A stretch of DNA of 64,000 nt from Euglena gracilis (Eukaryota > Euglenida > Euglenophyceae > Euglenales), in contig CP154955.1 of the NCBI GenBank assembly GCA_039621445.1, forward strand, positions 39,874,426 to 39,938,425, read 5' to 3'. Both the position numbers and the translations under genes were made by a program. The notes under the pieces are model-generated. The model ran no database searches and was not told where the DNA came from. It was given only the letters and a program-made list of their open reading frames with translations. Below are positions 9,562-19,935 of the stretch, piece after piece; position 1 is the first letter of the stretch, and each line of letters starts with the position of its first letter.

Positions 9562-9940
9562 TACCACCCCCCCCCCCCTAAATGACCCTATTAATGTTGC
9601 TTTAGGACCCCCCAAAGGGTCATCTAGGGGGGGGGTCATTTAGGGGGGGGGGATACTTTTCCCACTGAAAAATTGCTCTGCTCCATGACCCCCCCCCCTA
9701 GATGACCCCCCCAGGGGGGTCATCTAGGGGGGGGGTCATTTAGGGGGGGGGTGGTGGTAGTACCATGCCCCCCCATATAAGACCCCCCCTCGGGAGCCAA
9801 AATCCTTGGGGGGGGTCTTATATGGGGGGGGTCTTATATCGTCGGTCCCGGCCAAGGGGCCGGCCTTCGGCCGGCCAGGGGGGGGGGTCTTATATGGGGG
9901 GGGGCTTATATGGGGGGGGGGGGGAATGGTATCCCGTTTT
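9562..9940. repeat. Two abutting C/G-run elements with different keys
   Basis: The first (about 9562-9765) starts CTACCACC, then C-run, then TAAATGACC, and ends GGTCATTTA, then G-run, then TGGTGGTAG. The second (about 9766-9938) starts TACCATGCCCCCCCATATAAG and ends CTTATATG, then G-run, then AATGGTA. In each, the key at the left end is the inverse complement of the key at the right end, but the two elements have different keys. A GGCCGGCCTTCGGCCGGCC hairpin lies in the second. They sit at the decayed 3' end of the hAT gene. Confidence 0.72.
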
Positions 9941-10224
9941 TCAAAGAAATTTGTTTGCTTCTTTTTTGAAAACATTGGACAAGGAGTGTTTTTGGGAGAT
10001 GAAAGAATATGAATTGTTGCATTTCGTCACACGTGTACGGCAAAACTGCGTTCTCGCTTATCTGTTGACAAAGCGAACAAACTGACCTTCCTTAACCGCT
10101 GTTTGAAAGAGTTCGATTGCAATGAGCAATCGCACAGTGAGTGAACATCTAAATCATGAAGGTAGCCTTTCAAATGTGCCATGCCCGATCCCTTGGAAAG
10201 GTGTTGTTCAAAGCGGCCATTCAA

Positions 10225-10395
10225 TATCCTGAAAAAAAACATCGTTTTTGAGTTTCCCTACCTGAAAAAATCATTACTATTTAAAAAAAACATAGAAAAT
10301 CTGCATTTTTGTTTAAAAAAAACATGTTTTTTATTGCGTCTTTTTTTTAAAAAAAACATGTTTTTTTGTTGTTGTTTTTTAAAAAACGCCAACCC
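10225..10395. repeat. A/T-run palindrome cluster
   Basis: Five AAAAAACATGTTTTTT-type units in tandem. Belongs to the family first noted at 4450-4542. Confidence 0.55.
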
Positions 10396-10404
10396 TGTTG
10401 TGAA

Positions 10405-10482
10405 CCTCTCCCCCCCCCATTATGTACCTCCCCCCCCAGTTTCGGCCTCCCCGGGGGAGGTACATAATGGGGGGGGTACTCT
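10405..10482. repeat. C/G-run hairpin with TACATAATG key
   Basis: CCCCATTATGTACCTCCCCC on the left and GGGGGAGGTACATAATGGGG on the right form a near-perfect 20-bp inverted repeat around a 15-base loop. Confidence 0.8.
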
Positions 10483-11130
10483 TGTGGATGACCCCACCAC
10501 CACATATCCTTATGGTAAGCTGTCTGTGGGAGTCACTGGGTGGGTTTGTTATGGACATTTAAAGACATTGAGCAGGGCAGTAGCAGCAGCAGCACAGCAG
10601 AAGCAGCAGCACGGCAGCAGCATCAGCAGCCAGCGGCGGTAGCAGCAGGCAAGGTTGACGGCTTGTTTTTTTTTGAAACAAAAAATCATGTGTTTTAAAA
10701 AAAAAATGTTTTTTTTAAAAAAACGTCATGGAGGGTTTGGGGAAAAAAAATTTTGCAATGTTTTTTTGGAAAAAGTTCATTTTTTTCTTTTTGCAGCATT
10801 CATTTTTTGTATTTTTTTTGGGTTGAAAGCATGATTTTTCGCCCCAGAAAACACAGATTGGGAAATGCGTTCACACATGAAAAAACCTTTAGAGCGCCGG
10901 TGATGTCTAATTTAACAAAATGTTCATGTAGATTCCTAATTTTGAGGCATAAATTTTGCAAAATTTGGAATGGTGATGCCTAATTTGGTGTCAAAATGCT
11001 AATTTTAGGTTGAGGATTCCCAACTTGGAGCCTAAAAAGGATATTTAATATGGTGATTCCTAATTTGGCCACCGAAAATGTGATGTTCCCCCGTGACCCC
11101 CGCACCCCGGTGACCCCGTGACCTCCCCGT
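10483..11130. other. No gene seen
   Basis: Contains a short (GCA)n tract near 10578-10640, one A/T palindrome and a CCTAATTTTGG-type degenerate repeat near 10925-11075. No coding signal. Confidence 0.4.
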
Positions 11131-11548
11131 GACCATACCATGCCCCCCCCCCCTTTACTGTTCCCCCCCCTTACTGTTCCCATTGGGGGGACGGGAACAG
11201 TACAGTGTCATAGCACTTTTTGTAAAGGATTCTTGGAACACAAGGTAAAAAGGGGATTTTTTTGGTCGGTTTTAGGTGCTTTCCATCCCTCCAAAATCCA
11301 ACCTAATGCCAAAATGGATTTGTGGAGGTGCAATTTTCAAGCATGTAAACCAAAAAAGCTTCATTTTGGCATTTTAGGTCGCCTTTTGGGTCTAATTTGG
11401 TTGGTTGGTTGATGGCCCATGGGAAAAGTAAGGGGGAGCTTGTCCCCCCCCCCCTTACTGTTCCCCCCCCTTACTGTCCCCCCCCCTTACTGTTCCCATG
11501 GACCCAAAAGGGGGCCACGGGACGGGAATAGTAAGGGGGGGGCATGGT
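11131..11548. repeat. C/G-run element with TTACTGTTCC key
   Basis: The left end reads CCATGC, then C-run, then TTTACTGTTCC; the right end reads GGAATAGTAA, then G-run, then GCATGG. Internal copies of CCTTACTGTTCCC lie on both sides of a unique 220-bp core. Outer CCATGC ends resemble the 9766 element although the key differs. Confidence 0.72.
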
Positions 11549-11984
11549 AGGTGTAAAAGTGGGGGCGCGCGGCGACAAGACCACACTCATGGCCCCGTGT
11601 TGCGTTGGAGAAAGAAGTCGTGTTGCGTTGAAGAAAGAAGTCGTGCTACATCAGTGGTGTGGACATTCATGTATTTCGGTTACAAAACATTTCCCCAGAA
11701 AACATTTCAATATTTGAAAACATGCATAAAACAGCCAGGGCGGAGGCTTGGGGCGACAGGGAACACACCTGGGATCTCTCAACCATCCAACAATCCAAGG
11801 CACCTGGGCGGCGAGACGGTGGCGACATCCAAGAAAAACAGCCAAAAAGTTCAACAAAAAGTTGAGGTCTTAATGTGAGAAATTGAAAAGGCACAAAAGA
11901 ATGTGGTGAGTAAGTGCGCACTTTCCAAAGAAAAAATTCCTTTCCGAAATCTGGGGGGCGGCCCCCCCCCCCCCCCCCCGAACA

Positions 11985-12312
11985 CCGACTCCTGGAACAG
12001 CTCCTTCTTCACGACGGAAGTCTGCGCCTCCGTATCGATCAAGGCCTTCGCCTGTATTTTTATCCCGCTAGCCTCCACCTCCACGTCCATCAGCAGCTGG
12101 TAGCACCCCCCACGGTGCTCCATCCGACCGACCGTGAACGGCCGGTTCAGGAGGTACTGCCATGGCCGCACCACCACCTTCCGCTCCTTCTTCGCCTCCT
12201 CCGCCGCCGCCACTTCTTCCCGTGAATTCTCCCCCAGGCACAGGTACCGCACCACCCCCTCTGGGATGCGGTAGGCCTCCTCCCTTGTGCACCTGCGCTC
12301 GCCGTCGATTCA
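11985..12312 (-). pseudogene. Retroelement aspartic protease (retropepsin-like) fragment
   Basis: Minus-strand reading gives CTREEAYRIPEGVVRYLCLG, a charged stretch, RPWQYLLNRPFTVGRMEHRG, then AKALIDTEAQTSVVKKELF, which matches the retropepsin active-site pattern A-L-I-D-T-G-A except that the catalytic Gly is Glu. Upstream sequence on this strand is in other frames. The fragment ends in a C16 run at 11958-11980. Very GC-rich compared with its flanks. The substitution and truncation mark a dead copy of an LTR-type element; no reverse transcriptase remains nearby. Confidence 0.5.
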
Positions 12313-12445
12313 GATCGCTTTTTCGCGAATCCGGAATTTTTTTTGCAAGAAATGCGACGGAGATCGTGCTTTTCACGATTCTGATTGCGGTTTCCGCATT
12401 TCATTGGTTTCTTCCACATTCCTGAGGCTCATTTCCAAGAGGGGG

Positions 12446-12674
12446 TGGGTACCACTCCCCCCCTTATTTGGCCCCCCCCTCCATTAATTGAGCATTTGGG
12501 TCCGGGGAGGAATTTTTTTAGGCGCCGAAGGCGCTGAAAATTTTTTTTTGCCCTCTCGCAAAGCCAAATTTTCAACCCCCCCCCCCTTATTTGACCCCCC
12601 CTTATTTGAGCATTTGGGGGGGGGGGGTCCGTTAGCCCGTGGGTGTGCTCAAATAAGGGGGGGAGTGGTACTTT
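12446..12674. repeat. C/G-run element with TTATTTG key
   Basis: The left end reads GTACCACTCCCCCCCTTATTTG and the right end CAAATAAGGGGGGGAGTGGTAC, a 22-base inverted pair with a single inserted base at most. The inner arms repeat the key (CCCTTATTTGACCCC, CCCTTATTTGAGCATTTGGG). The centre holds GGCGCCGAAGGCGC followed by A/T runs, as in the 4760 element. Confidence 0.8.
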
Positions 12675-13513
12675 CCCATTCCGCATCAAACCAACTCATA
12701 CTCCACCAAGTGTACCAAGTGTAATTGCCTGGTTAGTACCAAGTGTAATACCACCAAGTGTAAAAATGGTCATTTGCAGGGACTCTGTCAAACAAAGATT
12801 GGGATTTACACATTTTGCGTTCTCAAACAACGAAGTCCTTCCTCGGTATTGGATCTTGTGGCGTACAACATCGCATTGCGCGATTGAACTAAAGGTCTCC
12901 ATTTCGGATTGTGTGGTTTGCGTTGGCATTTTGACTAGACTTGCACGATCTTGATCTGGTTGTGTGGTGATTCTCCTACTTGGCACACTTTGGACGGAAG
13001 CGTTGTCGTGTTGAAGGTGTGCGTGTAAGTGGGTGTCCAGGGCAATGGCCGTGAGTCATGTACAGGTCTCTCTGATTCGGCACAACTGGTAGGAAACGGA
13101 GTTTTAGTGTGGCTGACTACTCGACACCGTTATAACTTTGGATCCTTGTGCTTTCGTCTTGTACTCTACCAATTTGATTCCCCCCCCCCACGGAGGTCCA
13201 AACAAGGGGGGGGGATATTCGACCGGTTTTCCATTTTAGGGTCTTTTGACATGCCTTTGACATCCCACCACAGTTTCTTTTTATTCTGATTATGCCCAAA
13301 CCATGATTCTTGTGGCAGATGCCAGCCAATGTTGTGGTTGCTTTTGCACCTCCTGGCCCTTCTTTACTGTGGCACTCTGACAACTCAAAAGAACCAACCA
13401 TCCAATCGTTTGCATTCCTTCTCCAAGAAGTCCGTCCCTCCAATTGCTGTATGTCTTTATGTACTTTTGTGAGATGATTTTTGCAAGCATGTTTATTTCC
13501 CTCGCCACCAGCA

Positions 13514-13514
<1 letters not shown>

Positions 13515-13552
<38 letters not shown>
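13515..13552. repeat. (CT)n microsatellite
   Basis: About 19 uninterrupted TC dinucleotides. Confidence 0.95.
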
Positions 13553-13557
<5 letters not shown>

Positions 13558-13559
13558 TT

Positions 13560-15825
13560 TGATGTTTGTTAATTCTCTCATTGACCTTAGCAGGCGACCA
13601 TTACATTGCCTTAAGGATTTTGTATGTGTGTTACTTGTCGGCAAATGGACCAAGAGGCCATTTGCCAAAAAGGAGGGGCTGAGGGTGTTCTGAGCATACG
13701 ACACACGTGCAAAATCCTTCTGGCAACAATGGTTCCCATAACACACCCAATAAAGGACAAAAGTTTTCATGAAATTTCAAAGCACAACTTTCACGACCAA
13801 ATTGAAGAAATTTCCTGTCTTTGGAAGGTGTTTTTTTTATAATTTCAATGACTGGATCTGAGAGGGCCTGTGAAAAATGAAGTTTATCTGAGTTGGATGA
13901 GTGTAATGGAGGAATGGTTTTGTTAAACAAAGCTGCTCACCCACGAATTTTTCACCGAAAACAGTTTCCGCTGGGATGAAATTTTGGTTCAGAAGTGCCA
14001 AGCTCATGTGTACGATTCAAGGTTCCCCATCTGAAGTCTGCTCCACTTTGGCCCCCAAAGTGCTTGTCCCAAGTGACCATTATTGCCCCCCCCCCCAGGG
14101 GGTCTCATGCCACCTGGAGGGCGGCCACTTTGGGGTGTGTGAGAGAGATCCAAGTTTTGATGGCTGGTTTTGGGTGAATTGACCATGCGCTCTACCACTA
14201 AGTGTGTACGATGCAGACATCTATCAGAACATACAGTAAAGGGTTCTTCTGAGGTGGCATGTCCCTGCAAAACAGCAAATGTTAGGAAACACACATGGTC
14301 TCGATGCATAGATTGCAGATTGCAGAAAACATGTGAATGCAGATTTCCAATGTCAGAAATTTCAGGCCTTTTGAAAGGTTTTGCCCTAACTAATTAGTTA
14401 ATGGAGTTAATTAATGGCGGGTCCGAACGACCGAAGTTTGGACCCCCCTATTGCCTCTCTTGTCGTATCTGAATGCCATATCCCCCATAAAAAACTCTCC
14501 TCACACCCTGAAACCCCCAAGGGGGCATGGGGGTCCAAATAAAGCAAAATACTTCGGCGGATCACCAGCGGCTAAAAGAAATTCCGATGTACTGCCACCA
14601 ATACAACAACCGCGCACTTTTGACCAATTTTCCTTTTGGTTTATCTTTTTCCGCATTTTTTTTTGGTGGATGAGATAAACATCGGCATGTTGTTTAAATG
14701 ACTGGACAAATCTGACTCAGGTTGGTCGGGAGCCCCTTAAATGGACCTGCAACACCATGCCTCGCCCAAGTTTGACCATTTCAGGCGAGTATTGGGTCGT
14801 TTTTTTGGGGAGGGGGGTCACAGAACGCATGAAATGGAAAACCTTGGAAGACCAAACATGAAGCCCGAAAATCCCCCCGAATGGACGGGTCTTGCTTCCT
14901 TGCGAAAATCAAAATACGAGTAGATAGGGCGTTCTAAGGCCTTCATTTGGTATTTTGGACATTTGCTTTGATTTTGACCCAGAAAATGACTCTCAAAAAT
15001 GGATTTAAGAATAACTGCAATTTCAGGCCATAATCCAGCTTTCCATAAAATCCCATTCAAATTACCATAAAATTTGACCCCCCCCCCGAGGACAGTTAGG
15101 ATAGTTGTGGGAATCGTCATCCTGGGAGAACTTTCTTGAAAATTGCAAGTGCTCAATTGAATTTGTGTATTTTTTAGAAAAGTCTTTCTGACGACACATC
15201 TCCTTTTGGCGGTGTTTGCACTCCCCAAAAGACAGCAAGGAGCATTCACTCTGACAACCCTATATTTCTTATTCATCTACTTAAAAAAACATGACAATTT
15301 TCACTTCCAACGGTTCATTAGAAATCTCTCTTTGCATTTGTGCAGTGGCGGCGCGTTCGTGGAGTGATCCATGAAACTTATCGTTGCCGCAACCTTTCAC
15401 CACCACAAGCTGCATTTGGACGAGCCTGTTTGAGACGATCCAGGCCCTCGTCGTCAGTGTCCTCTCATCAAGGACGGGTCAGTGGAGATCCTGGGGGAGG
15501 GCCTCTTTTTCACGTGGTTATTTGTTTGATAGCATAGGGCCAACAATTTGGCATATTTTTTTTGGATTGGCTTAAGGACAATAAAAATGTTGGCTTTAGC
15601 ACGTCGTTATCCCTTTTGTGATCCTATTGTCCTCTAATATATGTCCATTTATTGTTCGGCCAGGGAGAGGGTGAATGGTGAAGTGAAAAAAATTGATTGG
15701 CAGCTACACAAACGTCCAGAACGTTCAAAATTATAAATGTTCAGAAAGGCCTCTTTTATGGGCACAAAATTAGTTTTTGGCACTTTATTGGGTGGGTGAT
15801 ACTGCAGCATCTCACCAGCCCAACG
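13560..15825. other. No gene supported
   Basis: Unique-looking A/T-leaning sequence with isolated C runs (14088, 15078). ORFs of 60-150 codons occur on both strands without domain character or exon-like GC islands. Confidence 0.4.
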
Positions 15826-15829
15826 ACGT

Positions 15830-16440
15830 AGACTGGGGGGGAGGTCCTGGGTAGTCGACCGACTAGTCGATCGACTTGGGTCCAAAACCCCTACTTACAG
15901 CAGACTGGGGGAGTTCTGGGTAGTTGATCGACCAGTTGAAGGGTCGGTGGTTGATCCGTGATAAATTGGTGCCTATAGGGTACCAGCGACCCCAATGAGA
16001 CGCCCAACTAGGGTTAATACACATCGGGGGACCCTCGCTCAGCGCATTCGGCGCCACTCTCGGGTCCCCCAATATTTTCAACCCCAGCTGGGCGCTTCTT
16101 TGGGTTCGCTGGGTCCCCTGTACACACCAATTTGACGACGTTGAGGGGCTCTGATGGTGTTGTTAGGAATGGAAACTTAACCCTAACCCTAACTTTAATT
16201 GCAGCGGCCTTCGGCCGTTGCGCGGCTTTCGGCCTTCAGCCTTCGGCCTGGCAGCCTTTGGCCGCCACCGGGGCCAAAGGCCGGTCGACTAATTGATCGA
16301 CTTTTGAAGGGTCGACCGACAAGTCGATCGACTGGTCGGTGGGGTCAAAAAAACCTGTTTACATTAGATTGGGGAGGGGGGAAGTTCTGGGTTGTCGATC
16401 GACTTCCCAGAACCCCCCCTCCCCAATCAACCGTCTGGGG
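15830..16440. repeat. TCGATCGAC-rich repeat cluster
   Basis: Two related blocks (15830-15960 and 16270-16440) repeat GTCGATCGACT, GAAGGGTCG and AGTTCTGGGT in both orientations. Between them at about 16178-16196 is a short CCCTAACCCTAAC stretch. Confidence 0.55.
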
Positions 16441-16571
16441 CCCATCTCTTCCGCACCTTCGGTGCCAGGGTCTGAATTTCGCCAAACAATTTCCTATGTC
16501 CAAAACCCCACTGAGTGTGCAAATATTTTTCATGGAAGGTTCGTAGGTGTGTACATACGTAATAAATATAG

Positions 16572-16576
16572 CATAC

Positions 16577-16609
<33 letters not shown>

Positions 16610-16645
16610 TATTGTCATATATATGTATACATATATACATATGCA
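16572..16645. repeat. TA-rich microsatellite
   Basis: (AT)n followed by ATACACACATATACATA-type repeats. Confidence 0.9.
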
Positions 16646-17139
16646 AACATAAGTTTCCAACTGCTACCTCCCCTGTAGGAGTTGTGTTACAGTTAGGGAA
16701 AAGCCCTAACTTCTCCTTACTCCAGGACAAACGTTAAGCAAGAACTTAGGCCTAACTTCTGACCTAAGTTCTAATCCGAATCCTAACCCTGCTCCTTCAA
16801 TAACCATATAAACCCCTTTCACAAACAAGTTTTACGGCCCGTGCCAGTAATCCCCAACTGGTGACCCCCCCCTGAGTTTGAGGGGGTACCTGTTGGATAC
16901 GTATGCTATTTATTATATACTTATCTGCATATGTGTGTATGTGTAATCCTCAAGTGTCGAGACTATGTGCCCTGATCGCACAATGCAACCCCTCTAAACC
17001 TTTTGTTTCATTGAAATATACACAGGCATCAGGGTTTGCCACCAGCGCCTGTCAAAAGCACACAAGAGGATCAAGGACATGGGTTCAAAGAAATTGTGGG
17101 TGTGCTTGTGTGGCTGTGTGTTCATATCAGGCTGAATCC

Positions 17140-17330
17140 AGGCTGCCCAACCCCCCCCCCCCCCCAGGTGGTTGGAACTGGGTGCCTTGGCACCCGCCCA
17201 GGGTGGGGTCGGCCTCGCCTCAAATGCACATGGCCAAAAGTGCCTGGGCACTTTCCAGCGCCGAAGCCCAGAGAGGCTAGTTTTGGGCACTTTTTGACCA
17301 ACGACCAGGCAGGCACTGAACCCCGTGCGG
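17140..17330. repeat. Dispersed repeat with AGGCACT motif (relative at 56935-57205)
   Basis: Shares CACATGGCCAAAAGTG, GAAGCCCAGA, CACTTTTTGACC and ACGACCAGGCAGGCACTGA-type sequence with 56935-57205, each beside long C runs. A shorter relative lies at 19160-19235. Confidence 0.65.
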
Positions 17331-17331
17331 G

Positions 17332-17622
17332 GGTGATTAGGCGGCACATCTCGCATTTGTGCTTTTTTTGGTCAGTGTGCGCAATTTCGTATTTCATCAA
17401 AAATTTGATTTGGGCACCGGTGGGTGAGAGCGAGAGGGAGAAGGATTGGACAAAGTGCGAGCGAATTATCATTTTTGCCCCCGTCTCTCCCGGGAATTCC
17501 GCGTTTTTTGCTGTTTTTTGAATGACGCGAAAACCCCCGAACCAACACCCCCAAGTGAAAACAAGAGTTGAAAAACACACCAAAATCCCGATACTGCCAA
17601 CCCCCTTTCCTTTGTGACAACT
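17332..17622. repeat. Dispersed repeat, copy 1 (copy 2 at 26053-26345)
   Basis: Both copies share TAGGCGGC(A/G)CATCTCGC, GAGCGAGAGGGAG, GGGAATTCCG or GCGAATTCCG, GCTGTTTTTTGA and a shared 3' part with ACCCCCAAGTGAAA-like sequence. Length about 290 bp, diverged. Confidence 0.7.
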
Positions 17623-17899
17623 ACCAGCGCCAGGTGGTGGTGTGGAGGTGGCAGGTCCACCCCTTTGCTTTGCTTTCTGAAGTTCTGCAGCATGTTGTGG
17701 AAATTTTGGAAGTTGGCTGAGAAGGGAGTGGAAGTGTTCCACATAAACAATGGACTGTTCGAGATGTCTGCCATTGGGGGTTGATGAGGGGGACACAAAA
17801 CAGAGGAGGACTGCCACCAGTTATTAGTTGAGCCCGGCGGCAAAATTGTCCATCAATGCCCCACTGATGCTTAAGGCTCTCCTGACACCCACGCAACAG

Positions 17900-17972
17900 C
17901 ATGAACGATGTCGGTGTGCGCAAATGCCACATGGACGATGTGCGCATTTGCGCACACCGACCCTTTTAAAAC
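17900..17972. repeat. GCGCA palindrome (TGCGCATTTGCGCA family)
   Basis: GTCGGTGTGCGCAAATGCC and its inverted partner TGTGCGCATTTGCGCACACC flank a 10-base centre. The same GGTCGGTTTGCGCAAATGCG palindrome recurs near 18650-18830, 26090-26125, 26725-26765, 26850-26905 and 27080-27225. Confidence 0.75.
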
Positions 17973-18199
17973 CAGCCAAGAGTTTCCTATGGCAGTGTGT
18001 TTGGAGGAAAATGAATATGGTGAAATTGCGGTATTACCTTCCTTGTATTCCTGTGGTGCTGGATCCCCTCTTTTGAATACTGCTGGTTTTTGGGGTTGTT
18101 GGTCTGTGCAATTGCACAAACTAATCATAAAATGGTTGCTTTTCGCAATTAAGAACACCAACCAAATTTCCTTTTCATTCTGAAGCCCTGGCAAAAGGG

Positions 18200-19150
18200 A
18201 CTTCTGAGACAACAGAAGAGTGAAAACAGGAGGAGAGCAATGCGTGGAGGTGCTGTGCTGAAAGTGGTGGTATTGTAAGGTACGTCTGAGAAGGTAAATG
18301 AAGCTTGCAAGTGTACTGCATTATTTGGCACCCTTGACACAGGGATTTTCAAGTCAGCAGACACATCTATTTTCAGCGAATGTATTCTGCCTCATTTTCG
18401 GACTGAAATGCTGGGGGTGAAGGGCACTTCTAAGCTCAGTTTTTCAGGATTAAACCTGGAAATGTTATTTATTCTGACGCTCCAGGGGCTTCGAAATGGC
18501 TTTTCACAGGCTCGATGGCCAATGCCAATTTGAGTCCGCTGGTTGGTCTTTTACTTATATTCAAATTCGACAAACATCTCGCACTTAAGGATTTTCAAAC
18601 TGCAGCAGCAACTAAATGGTATGTGTGTTAAGTTGCACGAGTGGTGCGCAGATGTGCAAACCGACCAAAAGGTCTGTTAACGCATTTGCACAAACCAACT
18701 ACTTGTCAAATTTTACAAACACATCAATTTCTGCTGGCACAGATGGTCCTTTCCACAGTTATGCAAGTGGTTGGTTGCGCATTTGCACACACTGTCCATT
18801 TGCGCTTTGCCCACACCGACCACCAGTCTCTCACACGGAAAAGTTTCAGGGTGTCGTTTCAGGTTCAGGCACACCTCTCAAAAAAAAATCGTTCAGTCAA
18901 TATCCAAAGTCAATGAGACAGCCGTTTGAGGGGCCATATGTTGTGTTGGCACCTGCTCTAAGGCATCCTTCCTGTCAAAGTCCCTGCTTTCATCTCAGTG
19001 TCCTGCAGCATCAAATCACCACCTGTTTACATTTCTGGGTTTTTGGGGGTCAGGTCTTGGGATTTTCCTAAAGTGGACATTTTTCCACACCGACAAAGAT
19101 AAAACCTTGCCAAAGAGAAAACCCTTGAGTGCGAGATGCGCCGCCTAAGG
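18200..19150. repeat. Dispersed repeat, copy 1 (copy 2 at 62190-62690)
   Basis: Both copies contain GAGAGCA, GTGGAGGTG, AAGGTA(C/T)GTCTGAGAAG, a stretch of TTGCGCA/TTGTGCA motifs, GTCAAAGT(C/T)CCTGCTT and CACA(C/T)CGACAAAGA in the same order. Copy 2 is about half the length. Confidence 0.65.
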
Positions 19151-19935
19151 GGTAGCGTCTGCCAGCCCAGGCACTCCAGGGCACTCCGAGATCCGCCCGC
19201 GGTTGGTCAAATTCAGCCTGGGCCATATGTGTGTGTTGCAAGTTCAGGCGTGTTTGTGACCATTGGTTGTTTCGCAGCTGTGGGGCGTTCAAAAGCAGCG
19301 CCGTTGTCGTCAATGAGGAGGAACACGAACAATTTACGTGACTAGCATTTCGAAAGTAAATTCTTCAAGAATTGTCTTAATTATTTGGCTTGCCAAACAA
19401 ATGCCCATCCCCTTCCAAAAAGGCAAATAAGATCGCCCCAAAAGCTGGTCAAGGCCAATTGAGTGCAGCCATTCCCATCTTTCATTTTCCAGGTGTATCC
19501 GGTTTCGTTCTGTTATCCTCGCTCTGAGGCCCTTTGGTACCACAACCTATTCTGGAACAGCTCCAAAACCATTGGGCTGAGAGGTATTGTGCCTCCATAT
19601 GCTTCCTTTTTGGAGAAGTGAGATGGTGGCCTGAGAAGCTACAAATTACAAAGCTAAGATACTTGATTTGCCCCATTATCATTCATCACCCCCCCCCCCC
19701 CTAATGGCTGTTCTCTTCACCAAAGTAAGGTTCAAGGGGTATCCTCAAACCATGGAATCAGAGAGCTGTCATCTGTTCCAAGTTCCTCACCAAATGGCTG
19801 GTTTTGACTGATGTTTAACAGAAACTAAGTTTTCTAAGCCCTGAGTATGTTTCTTTCCCATTTTTTTGGTCCAAATTCTTGTGATCCCATGCATCTTTGC
19901 CAACCATTCATTCCATGCAAATGTCTCAGCACAAG

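Noticed and set aside
9090-9940. CRISPR-like array (short repeats with spacers)
   Set aside because: The repeats are homopolymer C/G plus a key, with variable length and inverted arrangement, in a eukaryotic intron-bearing context; no cas genes.
16178-16196. CCCTAACCCTAAC as a telomere
   Set aside because: Only about two repeat units here and degenerate units near 32760-32820, flanked by ordinary sequence; at most an interstitial remnant.
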